Shown piece after piece: positions 7,691 to 16,200 of a DNA stretch of 47,133 nucleotides. This DNA comes from Candidatus Uhrbacteria bacterium. Lineage in GTDB: Bacteria > Patescibacteriota > Patescibacteriia > UBA9934. The stretch's first letter is position 1. Each line of letters opens with the position of its first letter. The position numbers were made by a program, and so were the translations under genes. The stretch lies in assembly GCA_903848275.1 (NCBI GenBank), contig CAINGB010000010.1, positions 1 to 47,133 of the forward strand. The letters are read 5' to 3'. The notes under the pieces are model-generated. The model searched no databases. It was given only the letters and a program-made list of their open reading frames with translations, and had not been told where the DNA came from.

Positions 7691-7722
7691 TCAACCACGT
7701 CGTTCGCGAACGACGTGGTCAA
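7691..7722. repeat. 24-bp perfect palindrome flanked by TCAA direct repeats
   Basis: The palindrome is 7695-7718 (half-site CCACGTCGTTCG). Compared with 1559-1582 it has a G to T change matched by C to A in the other arm, so symmetry is kept. TCAA flanks both sides (7691-7694, 7719-7722), as expected of a 4-bp target duplication. Confidence 0.8.
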
Positions 7723-7726
7723 TTGT

Positions 7727-7768
7727 AAGTGGTCTACATTCAATGTATACATTGAATGTAGACCACTT
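7727..7768. repeat. 42-bp perfect palindrome
   Basis: The half-site begins AAGTGGTCTACATTCAATGT and the second half is its exact complement, with no loop. It lies between two leftward genes and its right end runs into a DnaA box. It could form a cruciform or be bound by a dimeric protein. Confidence 0.85.
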
Positions 7769-7775
7769 ATCCACA
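7767..7775 (+). promoter_or_regulatory. DnaA-box consensus TTATCCACA
   Basis: Exact 9-mer overlapping the last 2 bp of the 42-bp palindrome, in the 154-bp gap between two genes. Confidence 0.5.
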
Positions 7776-7811
7776 GAAAACACCAGAAAAAACAAACGTA
7801 ACGCAGCAACC

Positions 7812-8642
7812 CTAAACACTAAACTCCAAGATCATCGGCAAGTGGTCGGACAAGGGGATGTCTGGCACCTCAAAACTCGTCACCTTCACGCCCGGCGACG
7901 TGAACGTGTAGTCGGCGAACTCTTGGTAACCCTCCGGCGTGTTGGCATACTGCGGCGAGAGCTTCCGGTGGTTACTGCCGCGGGTCGACTTGATGCCGTA
8001 CTCCACCACCAAATTGCGGTATCCAGCTCGTTCCCACATTCTCACCGACTCCGTGTCCGGCATTAAATTAAAATCTCCTAGCACAATCTTCTCACCATCC
8101 TTATCCGCCAAAAAGTCGAGCACCTTCTGCGACTGCGCCAATCTCTTCGGCGAATCGCGCTTACTCCCTGGTTGCGAATTTCCATGCAAGGTCACAATCG
8201 TCACCCCGAAGCCCGGCTTAAGCCGGGCTTCGGGGTTCGGAGCTATAGTTACGTACACAGCATTATGGCCGAGCGTCTCAAAATCCTTGCCATCGTAACT
8301 ATTGAACTCATTATAAATAAAAAAACTACCTTGCGCCTTCACCTCCAACCCCCTCTTATACAAAATCGCATTGCCCATCAACAGCTGTCCCTCATACTCC
8401 GTCGTCATGTCAAAATCCTCTTGCCCGGGCGCAAAAATACCGGCGAACCCAGGCAATGCTCGCCGCAACTCCTCCAAAAAATTTGCCCGTCCTTCATAGG
8501 GTAGGGAACTCATATCTTCGTTCGGATTACTCAGCACCTCCTGCAGACAAAACACATCCGTCGACGCCGCCTGCTCGTTACAAAACTTGATTAGCGCCGC
8601 AAACTCATGTCCGCGAAAAATATTGAGCGAAATTATTTTCAT
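7812..8642 (-). CDS. endonuclease/exonuclease/phosphatase (EEP) family protein
   Basis: 276 residues with the EEP layout: MKIISLNIFRG at the N-terminus, the metal-binding glutamate in FCLQEVL (~34), VTLHGNS in the middle, the catalytic IVLGDFNLMPDTE and the C-terminal SDHLPMI. The family hydrolyses phosphodiesters in DNA, RNA, phospholipids or phosphoproteins; the substrate is unknown here. No signal peptide is seen. It starts 3 nt after the beta-lactamase-like gene, so the two form an operon. A 32-bp perfect palindrome lies inside the gene and encodes NPEARLKPGFG (residues ~137-147), which may be an in-frame insertion. Confidence 0.85.
   Translation of the reverse strand: MKIISLNIFRGHEFAALIKFCNEQAASTDVFCLQEVLSNPNEDMSSLPYEGRANFLEELRRALPGFAGIFAPGQEDFDMTTEYEGQLLMGNAILYKRGLEVKAQGSFFIYNEFNSYDGKDFETLGHNAVYVTIAPNPEARLKPGFGVTIVTLHGNSQPGSKRDSPKRLAQSQKVLDFLADKDGEKIVLGDFNLMPDTESVRMWERAGYRNLVVEYGIKSTRGSNHRKLSPQYANTPEGYQEFADYTFTSPGVKVTSFEVPDIPLSDHLPMILEFSV
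8204..8235. repeat. 32-bp perfect palindrome inside the EEP gene
   Basis: Half-site CCCCGAAGCCCGGCTT followed by its exact complement, read in frame as part of the EEP protein. It resembles in principle the palindromic elements found inside Rickettsia genes, but no second copy is present here. Confidence 0.75.
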
Positions 8643-8645
8643 ATT

Positions 8646-9659
8646 CTATTTACTGACAGCAGCTTCATTACGATCATCGTAAACCGTCTGGCTGACATTG
8701 GCTATCAACTCCTCCAAATCACTCACCATCTCGCCTCGTGTCATCACGCAAATCAAATACGGGTGAGCCTCGTAAACTATCCCACAGTCATGCAATTCAT
8801 GCCCACTTTTGCCATTCTGCAGGGTCACCTTCGCCTCGCCAAACTTATGCGCAATTTTGACATCACTCGGTACACCAGCTCGCAAACCATCGGGGTACGT
8901 CACCCCGCTCAATAACTCGAGTGCTTTCTCTGACATGGTGTCACCCAAGTAACTCGCATTATAAAGCGTGCGGAAAAAACGTGAGTAAGACCTAGCTGAC
9001 AACGTATACTGCTCGGTCATACTCGCTGGGATTGGCACTTGCAAATCACCAAAAATATCATCAAGCACAGCCGTATCGACGTAATTAGTTAACAGTACTT
9101 CCGCCCGATTATCCGAATAGGCGATCATGTAATGCAGCAGCTCGTCGACGGTGTACGTTTCTCCAACGTTCAGGCTCTTCTCTGGCGCAATATCTTGGGC
9201 CATATTCGGCGTCGGATCTGCTGCTACCTCAATCTCTTGTTTTAATATTTCTGGGTGCTGCTCCGCAATCTTTAGGTACGCCATTAGCAGCGGTACCTTA
9301 AACAAACTTGCCGGCCGGTAGGTTTCATCCAGATTGACCGCCGTCCACTGGCCGCTATCCAAGTCTCGAAAGTACATTGATGCCACGTCAACCTGTTCTT
9401 CCGCCTTAGCTGAGTTGATCAATGTCGTCACCTTGGTTTTGAGCGACGCCAGCTCCGGCGTCTCAACAGTTGCGCCAACATCACAGGCTACGAGGGGTTT
9501 TATGTAGCTGTAACTACTGTTCATATCTCGCAGCGTTTGACCACACAACACCGTACTAGAAAGCCGGTCGTTATCAGTCAACGCTGTCACGCCAAGCATC
9601 GCGCCAGCACCAAAGATGAAGGTTAGTGAATAAGGTAATATTGAGCGAAAACGAAGCAT
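8646..9659 (-). CDS. serine hydrolase, class A beta-lactamase fold
   Basis: 337 residues with an N-terminal membrane anchor or signal (~8-27, ILPYSLTFIFGAGAMLGVTA). All three class A motifs are visible: S118-x-x-K121 (ASLFK), S182-D183-N184 (AYSDN) and the KTG-equivalent K272-F-G274 (HKFGE). The protein therefore probably keeps an acylable serine. Such exported proteins may be beta-lactamases, peptidoglycan-acting D,D-peptidases or esterases. No clear omega-loop ExxxN is seen, so true beta-lactamase activity is doubtful. It is the first gene of a two-gene operon with the EEP gene and is divergent from the gene at 9720. Confidence 0.8.
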   Translation of the reverse strand: MLRFRSILPYSLTFIFGAGAMLGVTALTDNDRLSSTVLCGQTLRDMNSSYSYIKPLVACDVGATVETPELASLKTKVTTLINSAKAEEQVDVASMYFRDLDSGQWTAVNLDETYRPASLFKVPLLMAYLKIAEQHPEILKQEIEVAADPTPNMAQDIAPEKSLNVGETYTVDELLHYMIAYSDNRAEVLLTNYVDTAVLDDIFGDLQVPIPASMTEQYTLSARSYSRFFRTLYNASYLGDTMSEKALELLSGVTYPDGLRAGVPSDVKIAHKFGEAKVTLQNGKSGHELHDCGIVYEAHPYLICVMTRGEMVSDLEELIANVSQTVYDDRNEAAVSK

Positions 9660-9719
9660 AATTGGCGGTAAATCAACTAAAACATAGTATCATAGTTCGC
9701 TAAATTTTTCGCCTAGTGT

Positions 9720-10235
9720 ATGCTGTTGTCAAGACCGCTCCCATTACCACAGCTTATGCAATCCTTTGCGCCAGCGCTTGTCATAAAAGAATCGCGTTGT
9801 AAGGGATGCAGTAAACTACTATTTAAATTACACGAGGAAGACGCCGTTTACGAGACCAAATGCAATCGCTGTGGCCTCACAAATTCATTTAGGTCGGTAG
9901 TCATAGAAGATGTTGTCATAACCGATGCCACCGGTCGCATTAATTACGTTAACGGCTGGGCTTCCAGAATCGCCGACTGCAGTATAGGTAATTATATCGG
10001 CCAAGTGTTAATGCTCCCAAATTGGGCAGCGCTCACGGCCTCCCAACCAGATTTTCTCTCTGCTCTAAAAACTGCTACTCTCGAATCCGGTGGACAATGG
10101 TGCGTCATCGAGTCTGCTGATAAATATAAAATCAGTTTCAACTGCGGGGCCTACCTGTTGATAACTACTATCTACTCAGCCGAAAAAGTGCTACAATTTG
10201 TAGTATTCAACTTCCATCGTTTCCCAGAATTTTAG
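9720..10235 (+). CDS. Com-like zinc ribbon plus PAS-like domain protein
   Basis: 171 residues. Residues ~22-58 form a two-CxxC zinc ribbon (RCKGCSKLLFKL ... TKCNRCGLTNSF) very like the Mu phage Com translational regulator. It is followed by VVITDATGRINYVNGWASRI, the opening of a PAS-type domain, and a beta-rich remainder (~95-170). No membrane segment is seen. The combination suggests a cytosolic regulator that binds nucleic acid or protein through the ribbon and senses through the PAS-like part; this is inference. It lies 38 bp upstream of the giant surface-protein gene on the same strand and may be cotranscribed with it. Confidence 0.6.
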   Translation: MLLSRPLPLPQLMQSFAPALVIKESRCKGCSKLLFKLHEEDAVYETKCNRCGLTNSFRSVVIEDVVITDATGRINYVNGWASRIADCSIGNYIGQVLMLPNWAALTASQPDFLSALKTATLESGGQWCVIESADKYKISFNCGAYLLITTIYSAEKVLQFVVFNFHRFPEF

Positions 10236-10273
10236 AATGCCTTTGAGCATCAGACTGATCACGAACTAATCGT

Positions 10274-13200
10274 GTGTCTATGATTAACTGTTCGGAGGAC
10301 GCCATACACTCCCGCTTTCTCAAACTTCCTCTCGCTAGCCTGCTCATCGGCTTGTCGCTTTTTTCGCCGCTCATCGCTAGCGCGACTACCTATCTTCCAG
10401 GCGCCACTCTCGAACCAGACTGCGCTCCAGGTACTCCTGACTGTGGCGTCTCACCAATCGGCGACGCCCACACTGGCTCCGGCGCTCCAACCTCCACCAC
10501 GCTTGCTACCGGTGCCCTCTACTTCGACACCGCTGGCGGCATTTTCTATGCCTACAACGGCACTGCTTGGGTGAGTGTTGGCAGTGGCACTACTATCTCA
10601 AGCCTCAACGGCCAGTCCGGCGCCTCCCAAACCTTTGCTATCGGTACCTCAGGCACGGACGCCGCCTGGAGTTCTGCCACCAACGTCCACACCCTTAACA
10701 TCCCAGACGCCTCGCTCACCGCCCGCGGCTTAATCACTACCGGCACCCAAACGATCGCCGGCAATAAAACATTTTCAGGCAACACTATCTTGTCCGGCAA
10801 TTTGTCTATCATTGGTGATTTCTCTACCCCACTTGGCACCGAATTAGTCACAACCGGCACGCAAAATGATGTCGCTATCAGTTCTGGTGGATTATTTAGA
10901 TACAACGGTTTAGGCACCGCTGCCTTTTCTGGTTTTGCCGGCGGGACAGACGGTAAATTCATTAGAATAATTAATATTTCGGCTTCGAGCATATCTTTCG
11001 CTAACCAGGATGCAACTTCGGCCGCCGAAAACAGAATCATTACCACTACCGGCAATGCCATAACCATTACTACGAACGGTTCAATTGGCCTCCAATATGA
11101 CGGAGCTGCACAGCGCTGGAGAGTAGTGAATGTACCAGCGAATGCCGCTTCCATTGCTGGCTTTGCTTACGAACAAAACGGTAACGGCTTTGGCGCCACA
11201 GCCGTCCTCGGTACCACCGACGCTAACGCCTTAAACCTTATTACTAGCGGTACAACCCGCTTCGCCCTCGCCGCCGGCGCCTCCACCCTAACCGGTACTG
11301 GCCCAACGACACTCTCCTCGACTGGCACTCTCGCGTTATCCTCTGCTGCCGCTTCAGCTATCGGTATCACCACCGGTACCACTGGCGCTCTCACCCTCGA
11401 CTCTGGCACCACCGGCGGTGTCAATCTTGGTAACGGCGCGGCTTCAAAAATCATCACCATAGGTAACTCTACCGGCACTACGGCGCTGAACCTAAGCAGC
11501 GGCTCGGGCGGCATCTCGCTCGCCGGTAACGTCACTATCCCGAACGGCAATACCTTCTCAACCGGTACCGGCACCACCACCATCAAGTCCACCTCCATCT
11601 CTCTCACTGGCAACGACGCTATCCTAAACATGACGGGCACTGGCATCCTCGGCCTCAACACCACCACTAACCGCGCCATTACTACCGGTACTGGACTCGT
11701 GACTATTGGTGGCAGCGCTCAAACAAATGGTAACCTTACTATAGCCGGCAATCTCTACTTGCCCAAAGGCGCAGATTTCGCCACCTCCGGCACCGTTAAT
11801 AACGTTGACTTTGGCGCTGGCTCGCAATTTCGTTATATTGGTACTCCCCCAACTATTATTACCGGTATCGCTGGCGGTTCAGATGGTCGCCTGATGACTC
11901 TTATCAACTCGGCCGGGGCTGGTGATTTAACACTCAAAAATGCGAATACTGGCTCCTTGGCGGAAAATAGGATAGAAACGGGTACAGCTTCAGATATGGT
12001 CATTCCTGAGGATTCCGCCGTTATCTTGCAATACGAAGATTATGGTACGGGTGAGAAGCACTGGCATTTATTAGCTCCACCATCTAACGTTGCCGCAGTA
12101 GCTTTAGCTGCCTTCTTGCAGGGCGGAAATTCCTTTGGTGCTACAGCCACGCTTGGTACCGACGATTTTTACAACTTAAATCTTAAAACAAACGGCGCTA
12201 CAGCTTTAGCTCTCGATACCTCGGGCAACGCTAACTTAACCGGTGATCTTACTGTTACCGGCGGGGACATTGTAACTCCAGCAGCCACCGCCTTAAATAT
12301 CACCACTGGCACCACTGGCATCCTCACCCTCGACTCTGGCACCACCGGCGCTATTAATATCGGCGCTTCATCGGTGGCTAAAATAATCACCATCGGTAAC
12401 ACTACGGGCGCTACGGCGGTGAATATCGACGCTGGTTCTGGCGGCATTAACTTCGACGGAAATACTACGTTTACGGATGGCAACAGTTTTACCTCTGGTA
12501 GCGGCGCCTTTCATGTAGTCGGTGATTACGCCACGCCAAAGGGCACCGATTATACGACGACTGGCGTACAAAACAATGTTAACATCGGTACTGGCTCGCT
12601 TATTCGCTATACTGGCGCGGGCACGGCCACCTTTACTGGTATTACTGGCGGCACCGATGGCCGACAGGTCCGTATCATGAACGCCTCGGCTTATACACTT
12701 TCCTTTACTAATGAGGATTCTGGCTCGACAGCAGCCAATCGTATTCTCACTTCGGCAGTGGGCGGCACGCTCAATATTCCTGCCGGAATATCTCCCACCT
12801 TCCAATACGACTCTGGCGCCTCGCGCTGGCGTTTAGTGGTGCTGCCAGCCTCTAGTGGCACCATTTCGGGCTTTGCCTACATCCAAGGTGGTAATGCCTT
12901 CGGCGTGGCCGCCAACCTTGGTACCACAGACGCGAACGCCCTAAACCTTAAAACCAATAATGTCACCGCCGTTTCCATCGACACCTCAAGTAACGCCAAC
13001 TTCACTGGCGACATCACCGTCACTGGCGGCGACGTTGTTTCCCCAGCTGCTTCTGCTTTGAATATTACTACTGGAACTACTGGTGTCCTCACTCTCGATT
13101 CTGGAAGCACGGGAGCGGTGAATCTCGGTACTGGGGCAGCGGTCAAGACTATCTCTATTGGTAACACCGCTGGCGCTACGAGAGTTAATATCGATTCGGG

Positions 13201-16200
13201 TACCGCAGGAATTCATCTTCAGGCTGGTGGCTTTGGTTCTACTGGTAACGTAGTAATTGGCCCTGGTACCGGCTCGGCAACTCCAGACTTCTTCGTTCTT
13301 GACTCTAAGAACGACGACGCTACTGATCCCGCCGGCGGTGTTAATGGTGCCAGCTACTACAACACAACAAGCAATAAATTCCGCTGCTATGAAGGGGGCG
13401 GTTGGAAAGACTGCGACTCCACTGGAGGTACAACTACCTTGCAAACAGCCTACAATTCCAGTCCTGCCATTGTTACTTCCTCCTCTCACGATCTAGCTCT
13501 CACCCTCACTTCCGGCAACTTCACTGCCACTGGCGCTGGTGCCGTCAATCTTACGCCAACCACCGCCTCTAGCTTTACCTCTGGCGGCGCTCTTACCTTC
13601 ACTGCTGGTGCCACTTCCACTTGGGGTACCACGGCGGGGGACTTAAAGTTGCAAATTGCTGGTACGAGCACTACCGGCAGCCTGCAAATTGGTGCGGGCG
13701 GTACTGGTTCCGCCACGCCAGACCTGGTCGTCCTCGACACTAAGTCAGCTGCCAGCGGCTCAGGCGATCCAACTGGCACCAAAGGAGCCACTTACTATAA
13801 CATTGCGAGTGAAAAGTTCCGTTGTTTCGAAGGCACTGAATGGAAGGACTGCGACACCGGCGGGGGAGTCGGTGCGCAGAGCCTGAACGGTCAGTCCGGC
13901 GTTTCACAGTCTCTCGTTGTTGGCAATTCTGGCACAGACTTCAATATCGTCTCCGCTCTCGACGTTCACACCTTCAACATTCCCGACGCCGCTCTGACCG
14001 CTCGCGGTTTGGTCACCACTGGCACGCAAAGCTTCGAGGGCGCCAAAACCTTCAACAATAATCTCCTCGTGAACGGCGACACCACCATCGGCAACGCCAC
14101 TGGCGACGCTCTCACCGTCAATGGCTCGGCCATCACCCTGGCAGGCAACAGCTCCGTGTTGAACATGACAGGTACTGGTACTTTAAGCCTCAACACCGTC
14201 ACGAACCGCGCCATCACCACGGGTACTGGTCTCTTCACTACTGGCGGCGGCACCAAGATCAACGGCGATTTAACCTATACCGGAGCTCTCATCAACCCCC
14301 GCGGTGCTGACTTCTCTGTTGTCGGTTCTCAGAACAACCTCGAACTCGGTAGTGGTACCTGGTTCCGTTTTACCGGTGCTTCCCAGATCACAATTACGGG
14401 TATCGCGAGCCCCTCAGACGGTCGCCAGGTTCGCCTTACGAATGCTTCGTCGTCGAACATGGTCTTTGCTAACCAAGACGTTTCGTCGACCGATGTTAAT
14501 CGCATTATTACCCCAGACGGTGGTAACCTCACCATTCCACCTAATGCGACGGCTACTTTCCAATACGACTCCGCTACCCAGCGCTGGCGCTTAGTTATTT
14601 TGCCAGCCTCTAGTGCCACTGTTGCCTCCTTTGCCTACATTCAGGGCGGTAATGCCTTCGGCGCCACAGCCACACTCGGCACTACGGACGCCTACGCCCT
14701 TAACCTCAAAACCAATAACGTCACCGCCCTTGCTCTCGACACTTCCGGCAACGGCAACCTAACAGGCGACCTCACGGTAACCGGTGGCGATATCTCCACT
14801 CCTGCCGCAACATCGCTGAACATGACGGCTGGTACTACTGGCGTCCTTACACTCGATACTGGTTCCACTGGCGCAATTAACATCGGTACCAATTCGAACG
14901 CGAAGATCCTCACTATCGGAAACACATCGGGAGCCACGGCAGTGCACGTCAATTCCGGTTCCGGCAACGTCCTCTTCACTTCCTCCACCACCACCTTCCA
15001 AACCGCCACAGCTACCAACGACAAGCTCGCTCTCGTCCCACACTCGGGCGCCGCTGCTTCCTTCACCGGTAACATCACTTCTGCTGATATCACAGTTGCC
15101 GACAAAACCTGGACTCTCCCTAACCTCACCGGCAACATTCTGCTCGACACCTCCACCTGTCCTTCCACCAGTTCCTTCGCCTGCGGAGCCGGCAACAACA
15201 CTGGCGCCACTCTCACCCTTGGTACGACGGACGCTAACGCCATGATCCTGGAGACTGGTGGCGCTACTCGCTTCACCGTCGCAGCCGGTGCCGCAACTCT
15301 CACTGGTACTGGCACAACATCTGTCACCTCGACTGGGTCGCTTTCCCTATCTTCTGCTAATACTACCGCCGTGAACGTCACGACCGGCACCACCGGTGTT
15401 CTCACCCTCGACTCCGGCACCACTGGCGGCGTCAATCTTGGTACGGGTGCAACCTCAAAAACAGTCACAGTCGGTAATACGACCGGCACCTCAACCCTCA
15501 ACCTCAATAGTGGTTCGGGCGGCATTGCGCTTGGCGGCAACACCACTATTTCCGGCGCCAATACCTTCGCTACCGGTTCCGGTACTACCACTATCAACTC
15601 CACGGCTATTACCTTGGCCGGTGCCAGTGCTGTCATGGATCTCACCAGCGGCACTCTTGGCCTCAACACCACCTCCAACCAGCCGATTAACACGGGTACT
15701 GGTCTCCTGAGCGTTGGCGGCGCCCTGTCAGTTACTGGTGCCCTGACGGTCTCTGACGGTTTTGCTACACCAAAGGGCGCTGACTTCGCTACTACCGGCA
15801 CTGTTAATAATGTTGACTTTGGTAATGGCTCTCTCTTCCGCTACACAGGTATAAATAACGCCACTCTAACTGGTATTGCTAACGGTATTGACGGCAAGCG
15901 TATTAGTATCATGAACGTGTCTAGCTTTAACCTCATTATTGCCAACGAAAGCGCTAGTTCCACGGACATCAACCGCATTCTCACCACAAGCGGCGCCAAC
16001 GTGACGATTCCGTCGCTTTCCACTGTCGGCTTGCAGTATGATGCTGCAGCGACCCGTTGGCGCGTGATTAATATCCCAGTCAGCTCAGCCTCTATTTCTG
16101 CTTACGGCTTCCTCCAGTCCGGCAATGCCTTTGGAGCCACAGCCGTTCTTGGTACCACGGACGCTAATGCCTTAAACCTCATTACGAGCGGCGCCACCCG

